DNA of 64,000 nt, from assembly GCA_946402735.1 (NCBI GenBank), contig CAMIXH010000001.1:124001-188000 (forward strand), read 5' to 3'. Made by a program: the position numbers and the translations under genes. Origin of the DNA: an uncultured Mycoplasmatota bacterium (GTDB lineage Bacteria > Bacillota_I > Bacilli_A > RF39 > UBA660). The notes under the pieces were generated by a model. That model worked only from the letters and a program-made list of their open reading frames with translations. It did not search any database and was not told where the DNA came from. Shown one piece after another: positions 29,584-40,050 of this stretch (position 1 is its first letter; each line of letters begins with the position of its first letter).

Positions 29584-29631
29584 ATTGAACGCATTTATAA
29601 AATGTGTTAGAATTATAATAGGTGAAAATAT

Positions 29632-31284
29632 ATGGAAGAAGAGAAAAAGGATATTGTTGTTGAAATACCAGGATTAACATCAAATTCTGAAACTACAGAG
29701 AAACCTAAAGCACCAAGACCAGAATTTAGTCCTTTACCTGAACTAGAAGAAGATAAACCAGCTGCAGATATTATTCAAATAGATGATTCTGGTAATGTTC
29801 AAGGAGAAAAGCAACCTGAAGTAGTAGAAGAGAAAAAAGAAAAACCTAAAAAAGAAAAAATAAAATTAAATAAATTAAATTCAGCTTTATTATATATATT
29901 AGTTGGAATAATAGTTATATTTGTAATCCTTTGTTTATTACAATTTACAAATCCAGACTTTTGTAAAAATATGTGGCTTGGTATTAATGGAACTTTAACT
30001 GATTTATTATATAGTGTTATGCAATATGTACCACTATTATCTTCATATGGTTATGTAATAATAATGGTTCCTTTAGTTATAATAATTGTAATTGATATTT
30101 ATGTTTTATATATTAAATACAAGAATGATATTGAAAAGAAAACTGCGTTTGAAAATAAATTATTTCCAGTTTTATTTGTCTTTGGATTAATAGTAGCAGT
30201 AAATATGTATTTCTATTTTAGTGAAACTTCTCATAGAGGAATAAATGAAATGTATATGAGAGATAACTTATTTGCTACATATACTGATGAAGATTTACAA
30301 AGTGTAGTAGAATATTTTAAGAATAGAATTATTACTTATGCAGAATCTTTAAATAGACAAAATGGAAAAATAGAATTAGAAAAAGATCCTTATGATATGT
30401 CTATTGATGATTTAAAAAATATTTCATCTAAGTATGAATTCTTAAAAGGAAGTTATCCTAAAAAGATACGTTCTTTATCATTATTTGATTTAATGACATC
30501 TGGTTATCCACTAGGACTAACTTATAATTATACTGTTGGTATAGATGATGAGACTGTAAGTGATCTTAGTAGAATATTTGTATTAACTCATGAGTTCTGT
30601 CATGTTAAGGGTATAGTTAGAGAATCAGATGCTGATTATTGTGCTTTCTTAGCTGGCTTTAACTCAAATAATGATATATCTAAATATGCTATGTATGTTG
30701 GATTATTCCCTAATTTATTATATATTATGAATGATAGAGAATTAGCCAATAGTTATCAAAATGAACTAGGTACTATTTGTTTAGAAAGTGGATATGATGA
30801 ATTGTGTAATCTATATTACAAAGATTTATATAGATTTGTTAGTGGAGCTGATACTATTGTATTAGACACTTATTCATTAAGCGTTTATAAAGATAAAAAA
30901 GAAGAATTAAAACAATACTTATTAGGTTTAAATAATAGATTTGGTGTTACTATTACTTCAAGTGATGGTAAAACTATATCCATAGATGAAGCAAATAAAT
31001 TAGTTGATGAAGGATCATCATTATATCTAGAATTAACTGGTAAAATTACAAAAGATTCTTATAATAAGAATATATCTTATTTAAGAACTATGGCTAATTA
31101 TTTCCCACATTTATATCTAGATATTAGTACAGAACAAGAAGATGAGTATCCTGGATATAATTACTTAAAACCATTCCCAACAAATGGAAACTATCTAACA
31201 TTAACTGAAAAAGCACCAGAATATAGTTATGATAGAGCTGCAAGAAGCATATTAGAATACTTTAATAAATATGTATTTAATTAA
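29632..31284 (+). CDS. DUF3810-like membrane zinc metalloprotease
   Basis: LTHEFCHVKGIVRESDADYCAFLAGF; N-terminal TMs. Confidence 0.8.
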   Translation: MEEEKKDIVVEIPGLTSNSETTEKPKAPRPEFSPLPELEEDKPAADIIQIDDSGNVQGEKQPEVVEEKKEKPKKEKIKLNKLNSALLYILVGIIVIFVILCLLQFTNPDFCKNMWLGINGTLTDLLYSVMQYVPLLSSYGYVIIMVPLVIIIVIDIYVLYIKYKNDIEKKTAFENKLFPVLFVFGLIVAVNMYFYFSETSHRGINEMYMRDNLFATYTDEDLQSVVEYFKNRIITYAESLNRQNGKIELEKDPYDMSIDDLKNISSKYEFLKGSYPKKIRSLSLFDLMTSGYPLGLTYNYTVGIDDETVSDLSRIFVLTHEFCHVKGIVRESDADYCAFLAGFNSNNDISKYAMYVGLFPNLLYIMNDRELANSYQNELGTICLESGYDELCNLYYKDLYRFVSGADTIVLDTYSLSVYKDKKEELKQYLLGLNNRFGVTITSSDGKTISIDEANKLVDEGSSLYLELTGKITKDSYNKNISYLRTMANYFPHLYLDISTEQEDEYPGYNYLKPFPTNGNYLTLTEKAPEYSYDRAARSILEYFNKYVFN

Positions 31285-31308
31285 AAGATGATTTATTCAT
31301 CTTTTTTT
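31284..31308 (+). terminator. Intrinsic terminator
   Basis: AAGATGATTTATTCATCTTTTTTT. Confidence 0.75.
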
Positions 31309-31338
31309 ATTGTATAATTAAATTGTTAAGGAGAAATT

Positions 31339-32097
31339 ATGCCAGCATATATAAGCCATACTATAATGGCAAGAGATGTTTATAATAAAATTAATAATAA
31401 AGAAGTAAATAAAGATTATATGATTACTTTTTCTTTGGGTGGAGATTTATCTAAATATGCTAAATGTAGAAGAGATTCACACAATATTCTTTTACATGAA
31501 TTTATATATAATATGTGTGATTATATGAAAGATAATAATCTTACTCATGATTCAGAATGTCTAGGTGTTTTATATGGACATATATGTCATTTAATGATGG
31601 ATCAAACTATTCATCCATTAATATGGTATGTAGATGCTGCTTGTAAGAAAAATAAAAATAATCATACTATGATTGAGATGTATTATGATGATTATTTATC
31701 AAAAAAACATTTAAACAAAAGACTAGATAATTATAAAAATAAAGAATTATTTAGTGGTAAGATGAATAAGAAAGTTTCATCATTATTAAACTATACATAT
31801 AATAAAACATATCATTGTAATCATTTATCTATTTATTATAAATTCAATTTATGGTTATATAGAAGAATAAAAGTTTTATATACTTTAGTACCATTTAATC
31901 TATTAAAGAGAGTGGTTGGTATATCAAAGTTTTTAATAGAAAATAAAAATATAGATTTAATAAATGAAAGTCATAAAATAGAGTATAAAGATTTAAATAA
32001 AAAAACTATGTCAAAAGACTTAGATTATTTATATGATTTAAGTGTTGATAAAGCAGTAGAATATATTTCAAAAGTAAATGATTATTTATACAAATAA
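31339..32097 (+). CDS. Zinc-dependent phospholipase C family protein
   Basis: MPAYISHTIMARDVY, FSLGGDLSKYAKC, LYGHICHLMMDQTIHPLIWYVD. Confidence 0.75.
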   Translation: MPAYISHTIMARDVYNKINNKEVNKDYMITFSLGGDLSKYAKCRRDSHNILLHEFIYNMCDYMKDNNLTHDSECLGVLYGHICHLMMDQTIHPLIWYVDAACKKNKNNHTMIEMYYDDYLSKKHLNKRLDNYKNKELFSGKMNKKVSSLLNYTYNKTYHCNHLSIYYKFNLWLYRRIKVLYTLVPFNLLKRVVGISKFLIENKNIDLINESHKIEYKDLNKKTMSKDLDYLYDLSVDKAVEYISKVNDYLYK

Positions 32098-32124
32098 AAA
32101 AAGGTTTATTTCAAACCTTTTTTT
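32096..32124. terminator. Bidirectional terminator between convergent genes
   Basis: AAAAAAAGGTTTATTTCAAACCTTTTTTT. Confidence 0.85.
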
Positions 32125-33122
32125 GTTAATATAATATTATTTATTACTACAACTATTAAGTTAATAAATACAAATAAATAGAATGTTATACCTCTTTGTA
32201 ATAATAAAGCATCCATCATTTGACTTTGTGAATATATATGAGCATATAGTATTAAGAATACTGTTTCATTAATACCAACTGTACCTGGAAGAGGTAAACA
32301 TGATACTGTACAATATAGAATAGCTTGAATTGATACAACATATAAAATATTATAATCACATAGTCCAAATGATCTATAAACAAAATATGGAATAGAGTAA
32401 TAAACGAATAATTGTAATAATGCTACTATTATTGCTCTTATAAACTCTTTTTTATTTTGCTTTATAAACTTAGCACTTTCATGAAATAATTCAAGTTCAT
32501 TTTCAATTTTATCATTAAGCTTTTTAGCTTTCTTCTTATTAAATATTTTTAAAATCTTTTCTACAATCTTAATTAGCTTATTAGTTAGTTTTTCTGAGAA
32601 AATACAAATTGAATAAACACATAATACAATAGTATTAAAGGATAAACCTATAAGGAATAGTATTAATAGTTTATGATCAATAATATCATAATTGAATATT
32701 ACTGATAATATTCCAAATAATACAATACTAAGTAAGTGACAGAATAAATGTATTAATAAGGCTAGAGTAGAGTGAGATACCTTAACATTGTCTTTAGACA
32801 TGTAATATACTTGCATTGGTTCTCCACCACTACCACCAGGTGTAATAGCACTATAAAAAGCACCAATTAATGAAAAATTAAAAGACTTAAAAAAAGATAA
32901 CTTCTCTCCAAAAGCACGTAATAAATTATTAGCATTAAATGCTTCAAATAAATAATAAAGAATCATACATATAAAGCATATTGCAATGAAATATGGGTCT
33001 ACACTTCTTAAATTATCCATTAATACAGACATATCTTGTTTTCTGAAAATAAGATAATATGTTAATGCAAATAATAAGAAAAAAATAATAAAATTAAAAA
33101 TTATCTTCTTTTTATTCTCCAT
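32106..33122 (-). CDS. Lysylphosphatidylglycerol synthase TM-region/flippase-like (UPF0104) membrane protein
   Basis: SLIGAFYSAITPGGSGGEPMQVYYMSKDNV; CLPLPGTVGINETVFLILY. Confidence 0.88.
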   Translation of the reverse strand: MENKKKIIFNFIIFFLLFALTYYLIFRKQDMSVLMDNLRSVDPYFIAICFICMILYYLFEAFNANNLLRAFGEKLSFFKSFNFSLIGAFYSAITPGGSGGEPMQVYYMSKDNVKVSHSTLALLIHLFCHLLSIVLFGILSVIFNYDIIDHKLLILFLIGLSFNTIVLCVYSICIFSEKLTNKLIKIVEKILKIFNKKKAKKLNDKIENELELFHESAKFIKQNKKEFIRAIIVALLQLFVYYSIPYFVYRSFGLCDYNILYVVSIQAILYCTVSCLPLPGTVGINETVFLILYAHIYSQSQMMDALLLQRGITFYLFVFINLIVVVINNIILTKKGLK

Positions 33123-33213
33123 TTTTGATTGTCACCTAGTTAATTATATATTTAAATGAAAAAATTATCAAGTTTTATGTTATAATTAATAATAGAAAGA
33201 AAAGAAGGTAGTT

Positions 33214-34332
33214 ATGAAAAAGAAGTTTATTTTATTATTGATTATTATGTTATTCCCAATGATTATATATGCTCAAGATGTTGATAAAATGACTATTACT
33301 GGTTCAAATAGTGCATATATGAATAAAGAATTGAGTTTAACTTTTAATATAAGTTTTACAGGACTTGATAAAACCAAGACAGATGGATATGGTATAGGAG
33401 GATACTCTTATCAATTGGATTTTGATGATTCTATTTTTGTACCAATTAGTATAAAGAAGAGTGATTTCTTTACTACTAATATTTATAAAGATGAATATGG
33501 CAAATATCATGTAGTAGGTACTATTAACAAAAATAATAAATCTACTAATAAGTGTGCTGATAATGTTTTATACTGTTCTAATATTAGTGATACTATTACA
33601 TTTGGTGTAAAGAGTACTAAATCTAAAAAGAGTACTATTAAATTCTTCTCAGCAAGCACATATTTATATAAAGTTAATTCAGAATTAAAAGATACTGATA
33701 GAATGATAATTGATTCTATTAAAGATATTCAAAAAGATATAACTATCTCAAAATCAAATTCTAAATCAGTAAATACAAATAATATTGCTACTACTATTAA
33801 ATCTACTAGTATAGAAAGTATGGTTGAATCAAAAGTGCAAAATTATAAAGTACTATCTGATTCAAAGAGTAATAACTATCTTAGTTCTTTAGAAATAGAA
33901 GAATATCCAATATCATTTGATAAACATTTACTAACTTATGATATTACAGTTTCTAGAGTAGTAAATAGTCTTAATATAAAAGCAGTAAGTGAAAATGAAA
34001 AAGCTACAGTAACTATAATAGGCGCTGATGATCTTAAGAAAAATGATTATGTTGTTTCTATAAAAGTAGTAGCTGAAGATAAGAGTGAAAAAGTATATAA
34101 AATAAATATTTCAAAAGAAATAGATGAAGATGAAGAAGAAGTACAAATTGAAACAAAAGAAGATATAAAAGAATTTGTAGATACAGTAAAAAAGAAAATA
34201 GATGATAAAACTATTAAAATGCTAAGTATTATTGGAGTATGTTTACTTGGAATAATAGTATTTGTATTAATAGTTAAGTTCATCACAAATAGAAGATTAG
34301 ATAAAAAATTAAAAGATTTTGATAAGTTCTAG
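33214..34332 (+). CDS. Secreted, membrane-anchored protein with cohesin-like and cadherin-like beta-sandwich domains
   Basis: Signal peptide; LSSLEIEEYPISFDKHLLTYDITVSRVVNSLNIKAVSENEKATVTIIG; C-terminal TM without sorting motif. Confidence 0.75.
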   Translation: MKKKFILLLIIMLFPMIIYAQDVDKMTITGSNSAYMNKELSLTFNISFTGLDKTKTDGYGIGGYSYQLDFDDSIFVPISIKKSDFFTTNIYKDEYGKYHVVGTINKNNKSTNKCADNVLYCSNISDTITFGVKSTKSKKSTIKFFSASTYLYKVNSELKDTDRMIIDSIKDIQKDITISKSNSKSVNTNNIATTIKSTSIESMVESKVQNYKVLSDSKSNNYLSSLEIEEYPISFDKHLLTYDITVSRVVNSLNIKAVSENEKATVTIIGADDLKKNDYVVSIKVVAEDKSEKVYKINISKEIDEDEEEVQIETKEDIKEFVDTVKKKIDDKTIKMLSIIGVCLLGIIVFVLIVKFITNRRLDKKLKDFDKF

Positions 34333-34346
34333 GAATATTAAATAAT

Positions 34347-34380
34347 AGTGGCCCTAAGAGAACTAGGACTGCTTTATTTT
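34347..34380 (+). terminator. Imperfect terminator-like hairpin
   Basis: AGTGGCCCTA-agagaac-TAGGACTGCT with two G.U pairs and one mismatch, then TTTATTTTATT. Confidence 0.45.
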
Positions 34381-34394
34381 ATTGAGGAGGTAAT

Positions 34395-35468
34395 ATGAGT
34401 TACTATTTAATTGGATTAATAATTATTATGATTATACTAATATTATTAATGGTTTATTTGTATAAAAAAACATGTATTATAACAATTATAAATAATGTTA
34501 AGAATAAGTATTTAAGATTTTTTATTCGTATTTTAATACTATTATTACCTTTTATAATATTTGGTTTTGTTAATGGAACTATAGTAGTAATTCACTTTGG
34601 TGTATTTTTTCTACTATTTGATTTTATTAATAGATTTGTTCATGATAAAACAAATATATTTAATTACATGGCTATATTATTAACTGTTATTTATTTAAGC
34701 GTTGGTTTTTATCAAAATTTTCATATTTATGAAACAGTTTATAATATAGAGACATCTAAAGATATTGGTGTAGATAATTTTAGAATAATTCAAATATCTG
34801 ATAGTCATACAGGTACTTCTTTTGATGGAAATAAATTTAAGAAAATAGTTAGTGATATTAATAAAACTGAATCAGATATAGTAGTAATAACAGGTGACTT
34901 AGTTGATGATAGTACTTCAAAAGAAGATATGATTTTATCATGTGAAGCATTAGGTATGTTTACTCCTAAATATGGAACATACTTCGTATATGGAAATCAT
35001 GATAAGGGATATTATAATAAAAACTTTACGGCTGAAGATTTAGAATTAGAACTTCAAAAAAATGGAGTTATTATTCTTGAAGATAATGTAATAGACATTA
35101 CAGATAAAATAACTTTGATAGGTAGAAAAGATAGGGAAGATGAGACTCGTCAAAGCATATTTGAATTAACTGAATATGTAGATGAAGATAAGTATATTAT
35201 TGATTTAAATCATCAACCAAATGATTATGAAAATGAAAGTAATTCTAAAGTAGATTTAGTCTTATCAGGACATTCTCATGGAGGTCAAATGATACCTCTT
35301 GGACCAATAGGCAAATTAATAGGTGCTAATAACGAATATAAAGGATTACATAAACATAATAATACATCATTTATTGTTAACACAGGAATTTCAGGATGGG
35401 CTGTTTTATTTAAAACTGGAACTAAATCAGAATATACAGTTATTAACATAAGGAGTCATAATGAATAA
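34395..35468 (+). CDS. Metallophosphoesterase, YkuE-like
   Basis: QISDSHTG, VITGDLVDD, YGNHDKG, LSGHSHGGQ metal-binding motifs; N-terminal TMs. Confidence 0.92.
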   Translation: MSYYLIGLIIIMIILILLMVYLYKKTCIITIINNVKNKYLRFFIRILILLLPFIIFGFVNGTIVVIHFGVFFLLFDFINRFVHDKTNIFNYMAILLTVIYLSVGFYQNFHIYETVYNIETSKDIGVDNFRIIQISDSHTGTSFDGNKFKKIVSDINKTESDIVVITGDLVDDSTSKEDMILSCEALGMFTPKYGTYFVYGNHDKGYYNKNFTAEDLELELQKNGVIILEDNVIDITDKITLIGRKDREDETRQSIFELTEYVDEDKYIIDLNHQPNDYENESNSKVDLVLSGHSHGGQMIPLGPIGKLIGANNEYKGLHKHNNTSFIVNTGISGWAVLFKTGTKSEYTVINIRSHNE

Positions 35469-35919
35469 TATAAAATATAATATTAGATTAAATATTAATA
35501 CATTAAAAACTCTTTTTGATTATTTCAAAATGGATGAAAATAATACAATAATAGAACTAAATACTAAAAGAGAAAAAGCAAGAGAAAATATTCAAGAATA
35601 TAAAGATAATATATTATTAATAAATGATGAATCTATTTATTTAAAGAAACTTCCATTTGGTAAATTATATTATTTTTTATCAAAAAACTTTATATCACAT
35701 GTTATTTTTTATAAAGAAAAGAATATAAAAAATATTGATAAGAGTGAAGTAGTAATAGATATTAGAAATGATAAAATACATAATGTTTCTTTTAATGATA
35801 AGTATGATTATAATAAAACAAAAGAATTATTAAAAAAGTATAGATCAATAGATATAGAATATATAGTTTTATTCTTATTACTACTTGGTGGAATAATAGT
35901 ATTTTTCTTAAAACACTAA
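35461..35919 (+). CDS. Hypothetical protein with C-terminal TM
   Basis: Overlaps the metallophosphoesterase stop; C-terminal IVLFLLLLGGIIVFFLKH. Confidence 0.7.
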   Translation: MNNIKYNIRLNINTLKTLFDYFKMDENNTIIELNTKREKARENIQEYKDNILLINDESIYLKKLPFGKLYYFLSKNFISHVIFYKEKNIKNIDKSEVVIDIRNDKIHNVSFNDKYDYNKTKELLKKYRSIDIEYIVLFLLLLGGIIVFFLKH

Positions 35920-36015
35920 TTTACAATATATATGTATAATTTTATGAATTATCATTGATAATATTGCATAAGATTATATAATTATATTGGAACAATATGA
36001 TAGGGAGTGTTTATT

Positions 36016-37257
36016 ATGAAAAAATATATACTATTATTTTTATTTTGTATAATTGTAATTCCATTTAAGGTTAAAGCAGAATGTATGCCTTTTGATACAA
36101 GTAAAAGTGGATATCAATTTGATACCTCATTTTATAAAATGGAAAGAAGGTCATCAACTATAAACAAAGGGGAAATTGATGAAGGTTATTATTTAAGTGG
36201 AGCTTCTTTTAAGTTTACAAGTATAGATGGAAGTTATACTTTTAATACTAATCAAGAGTATGTTGATAATATGTATGTTTTAAATGCATCAAAAGAAACT
36301 ACAGCACAAGAATTAATTAATTTATTACCTCAACAATTTAAAGATGAATTAAATAATGTACATTCTTTATCAGACATAGATGGTTTAGACTCTGTTGATT
36401 GTGCTAATTGGTGTGATAGTGAAAATAATTGCTATCATACTGCTAAAACTGCAGATTTTACTATACCAATCAAGCTAGTTGAAACAAAAGCACCAGATGG
36501 ATTTAAAAAACAAGATTTTGTTTATATAGTAAAAGTAAAAATATTCTTTAATTACAAGCCAGATGAAACAACAATAGATAATGTTCAAATGATAATAGAA
36601 AATTCTCGTGCATCATTTAGAAAAGCTGTTGCTCGTGATATTTTTTATGATTATGTACCAGATTTTAATTATTGGGGTTACATAACAGAAAATACATCTC
36701 CTCATAATTATTTATTTAACAATAATATAAATTATTATGAAGGTGAAATATATAATGATGCATTACCAGCAGAATTAAAAATAGAAAATTATATTGAAGG
36801 AAAATCTACTTATGATACATCTAGTAATACTAAAGTATCTTATAAAATAGTTGTAAGTAATACTGGTGGTAAAACAGCTTTTAATAATGTTGTAAGAATA
36901 GTAATTCCAGATAAATTACAAGTAGATGAATCATCTATTAGTAATGACGGTGTTTATTTAGCTGAAACAAGAGCAATTATGTGGAATATAGGTGATTTAA
37001 ATCGTAGTTCATATACTGACTTATATTTTGATATTATAGTTCCTAAAGAAGTAAAAGGAGAATATAGACTAGCTTCTAGTGTTGAATCACCAGGTTTAAC
37101 ATTATCTGCAAATAAGACAACACTAAAAGTATCTGATCCTCTTGATAATCCTAATACTGGAGATAGTGATGCAGAGTTCTTAATTATTATGTTATTAGTA
37201 ATTAGTTCTATCAGTTTAGTATTTGTTAATAAAAAATATATTCTATTAAACAATTAA
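36016..37257 (+). CDS. NPNTG-sorted surface protein with SpaA-like and DUF11-like domains
   Basis: Signal peptide; KLVETKAPDGFKKQDFVYIVKV; VSYKIVVSNTGGKTAFNNVVRIVIPDKL; C-terminal NPNTGD (37147-37161)-TM-NKK. Confidence 0.85.
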   Translation: MKKYILLFLFCIIVIPFKVKAECMPFDTSKSGYQFDTSFYKMERRSSTINKGEIDEGYYLSGASFKFTSIDGSYTFNTNQEYVDNMYVLNASKETTAQELINLLPQQFKDELNNVHSLSDIDGLDSVDCANWCDSENNCYHTAKTADFTIPIKLVETKAPDGFKKQDFVYIVKVKIFFNYKPDETTIDNVQMIIENSRASFRKAVARDIFYDYVPDFNYWGYITENTSPHNYLFNNNINYYEGEIYNDALPAELKIENYIEGKSTYDTSSNTKVSYKIVVSNTGGKTAFNNVVRIVIPDKLQVDESSISNDGVYLAETRAIMWNIGDLNRSSYTDLYFDIIVPKEVKGEYRLASSVESPGLTLSANKTTLKVSDPLDNPNTGDSDAEFLIIMLLVISSISLVFVNKKYILLNN

Positions 37258-37296
37258 AAATGTTATAATTAAATTGTAATAATAGGAGAGGGTATT

Positions 37297-38463
37297 ATGA
37301 ATAAAATACGTTATTTTATATTTGCAATATTATTAAGTGTGTTTTTAATCCCAAATGTATTTGCTAAGGGAATAGTAGAAATAAAATCAATAGAATTAGA
37401 TAGTGTTTCAGATAATACTGTTATTAATTCTGAACCTACATTTGATGGATTACAAATGAATTTTGATGTTTCTTTCAAAGAGAAAGATGATTTTGTAAAA
37501 TATAAAGTTACGGTTCAAAATGATACAGATATAGATTATAAAATATCAGATGAAACTTCATTTAATAAGTCTGAATATATTACATATATATATGATGTAA
37601 AAAGTGAATTAAAAGCAGGATCTCAAACTATAGTATATGTAACAATAACATATACTAAAGAAGTTGATGAATCACTACTTGTAGATAATAAATATACTGA
37701 AACAAATAGAGCAGTAGTACAACTTAATAATGAAGTTGATAATCCTAATACGGGTGAAAAGAACATAATAGTAATAATAGTTGCTGTAATGCTTTTAGCA
37801 ATAACAACTTTGATAGTAATTAATAAAAAGAACTTTAGATATACTGGTTTTGTAATATTAATTGGAATATGTTTAATACCAGTTATTACATATGCAATTG
37901 AATCAATTAAACTAACAATGAATGTTAAAGTTCAAATTCAAAAAGGATATGAAGTTGGATATTATATAGAAAGCCCTGTTTTAATTAGAGATGATGAACT
38001 AGACAGTTATACGACAATAGATAAAACAAAATGTATTGTTGTTTATGCAGGTCAAACTAAATATAATTTGTGTGAATATATAATTAGAAAAGATGATAAG
38101 ATGTATCTAGAAGGTGGAACTGTAAATCTAAAAGAGATAAGTGTTAGAAATAGTTCTAACATTATGACTTATGGACCAACAATACAAATGGATGAAGGTT
38201 TTTGTACATTAAGAGATGACGGATCATATGTATGCCCAGAAGATTCCGTATATGAAGCAAAGATAACAAGATGGGAATATAACACAGGTTTTCTTGTTGA
38301 TGGATATACTTATTTAGATACAGATAAAGATGTAATGAATTTTGAAAATATATTATGGGATGATTGGGAAGATAATAGACATTTAGAAATGCAAGCTCCT
38401 CAAACATTTAAGATGCCAGCTCATAATGTACTATTCGAGGAGTATATAGTTCGTTTGTATTAA
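37297..38463 (+). CDS. Surface protein with internal NPNTG sorting signal followed by a second signal-like TM and ectodomain
   Basis: N-terminal signal peptide; NPNTGE 37741-37758 then TM, NKKNFR, second hydrophobic stretch ending VITYA, then ~190 aa. Confidence 0.8.
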   Translation: MNKIRYFIFAILLSVFLIPNVFAKGIVEIKSIELDSVSDNTVINSEPTFDGLQMNFDVSFKEKDDFVKYKVTVQNDTDIDYKISDETSFNKSEYITYIYDVKSELKAGSQTIVYVTITYTKEVDESLLVDNKYTETNRAVVQLNNEVDNPNTGEKNIIVIIVAVMLLAITTLIVINKKNFRYTGFVILIGICLIPVITYAIESIKLTMNVKVQIQKGYEVGYYIESPVLIRDDELDSYTTIDKTKCIVVYAGQTKYNLCEYIIRKDDKMYLEGGTVNLKEISVRNSSNIMTYGPTIQMDEGFCTLRDDGSYVCPEDSVYEAKITRWEYNTGFLVDGYTYLDTDKDVMNFENILWDDWEDNRHLEMQAPQTFKMPAHNVLFEEYIVRLY

Positions 38464-38489
38464 AAAGTAGTAAAGTTTACTACTTTTTT
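38461..38489 (+). terminator. Intrinsic terminator
   Basis: AAAAAGTAGTAAAGTTTACTACTTTTTTA. Confidence 0.8.
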
Positions 38490-38499
38490 AATTTGTATA

Positions 38500-38529
38500 T
38501 TGAATACGAACAAATATTTGTGTTATAAT
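38500..38529 (+). promoter_or_regulatory. Putative LexA-controlled promoter with SOS box between -35 and -10
   Basis: -35 TTGAAT 38500-38505, N18, -10 TATAAT 38524-38529; CGAACAAATATTTG 38507-38520 matches CGAACRNRYGTTYG at 13 of 14 positions. Confidence 0.75.
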
Positions 38530-38547
38530 GTTTTTGGTGATGAAAGG

Positions 38548-40050
38548 ATGAACAGGATTTATATGTGTATTGATTTAAAAAGTTTTTATGCATCTGTTGA
38601 ATGCGTACTTAGACATTTAGATCCTTTAACAACAAATTTAGTTGTAGCTGATCAATCTAGAACAGATAAAACGATTTGTTTAGCAGTAACACCATCACTA
38701 AAAAGCTATGGTCTTAGTGGAAGAAGCAGATTATATGAAGTTATACAAAAAGTTAAAGAAATAAATAATGAAAGACTTAAAAGTGCTAAAGGACATATAT
38801 TTACTGGTTCTTCATGTGACAATGAATTATTAAAAAAAGAAAACAGTTTAAAACTTGATTATATAGTAGCTCCTCCTAGAATGGGATATTATATGAAATA
38901 TAGTACTAAAATATATAATATATATTTAAAATATGTTTCAAAAGATGATATATTTTCATACTCAATTGATGAAATTTTTTGTGATATAACAGAATATTTA
39001 AAATATTATAATAAGACTCCTAAAGAGTTAGCTACGATGATTATTCATGATGTTTATAATACAACAGGTATAACAGCAACTTGTGGTATTGGTACTAATA
39101 TGTATTTAGCTAAGGTTGCTATGGATATAGTGGCTAAGCATAAAGATCCAGATCAAAATGGAGTTAGAATAGCAGAGTTGGATGAGTTATCTTATAGAAA
39201 AATATTATGGGAACATACACCATTAACTGATTTTTGGAGAGTTGGACCTGGTACTGCTAGAAGACTCATTGATAATAAAATGTATACTATGGGTGATGTA
39301 GCTAGATGCTCTTTAGAAAATGAAAAACTATTATATAAATTATTTGGAGTAAATGCAGAGTTATTAATAGATCATGCTTGGGGATATGAACCTTGTACAA
39401 TTAAAAGTGCTAAGTCATATAAACCAATGAGTACCAGTATGTCTTCTGGACAAGTATTACATACACCATATACTTGTGAAAAAGCAAAATTAATAGTTAA
39501 AGAAATGACAGAGTTATTAGTTCTTGATTTAGTTAGTAAAAAATATATGACTAATTTAATAACTTTATCAATAGGATATGATGTATCTAATTTGACTGAT
39601 CCAAATATTAAGAAATATTATCATGGTGAAATAGTGACAGACCATTATGGAAGATTTGTTCCTAAAGGTGCTCACGGAAGTATGAGATTTGAAAAAAGAA
39701 CATCATCTACTAAAATAATTATGTCTAAGATGTTAGAGCTTTTTGATGAAATAATTAATCCAAAATTATTAGTAAGACGTATAAATATATGTTTTGCATC
39801 TTTAATGAGCGAAAAAGAATCTTCAAAAGAAGTAGTACATAAACAATTTGATTTATTTAGTAATACTAGTGAAATAAATAATCTTAAAGTTCTTGAAGAA
39901 AAGAATGTTAAAGAAGAGCATAAACTTCAAGAAGCAATGATAGATATAATAAATAAATATGGTAGAAATTCTATTTTAAAAGCAATGAATCTTGAAGAAG
40001 GAGCAACAACTATAATGAGAAATGGTATGGTAGGAGGTCATAAGGGATGA
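38548..40050 (+). CDS. Y-family DNA polymerase (UmuC/UvrX-like)
   Basis: MCIDLKSFYASVECVLRHLDPL; YSIDEIFCDITEYL; CGIGTNMYLAKVAMDIVAKH. ATG 38548 with upstream SD. Confidence 0.93.
   Translation: MNRIYMCIDLKSFYASVECVLRHLDPLTTNLVVADQSRTDKTICLAVTPSLKSYGLSGRSRLYEVIQKVKEINNERLKSAKGHIFTGSSCDNELLKKENSLKLDYIVAPPRMGYYMKYSTKIYNIYLKYVSKDDIFSYSIDEIFCDITEYLKYYNKTPKELATMIIHDVYNTTGITATCGIGTNMYLAKVAMDIVAKHKDPDQNGVRIAELDELSYRKILWEHTPLTDFWRVGPGTARRLIDNKMYTMGDVARCSLENEKLLYKLFGVNAELLIDHAWGYEPCTIKSAKSYKPMSTSMSSGQVLHTPYTCEKAKLIVKEMTELLVLDLVSKKYMTNLITLSIGYDVSNLTDPNIKKYYHGEIVTDHYGRFVPKGAHGSMRFEKRTSSTKIIMSKMLELFDEIINPKLLVRRINICFASLMSEKESSKEVVHKQFDLFSNTSEINNLKVLEEKNVKEEHKLQEAMIDIINKYGRNSILKAMNLEEGATTIMRNGMVGGHKG

Noticed and set aside
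34347-34373. tRNA-like or riboswitch-like hairpin AGTGGCCCTA...TAGGACTGCT
   Set aside because: Single imperfect hairpin followed by a T-rich run right after a stop codon; most simply a terminator.
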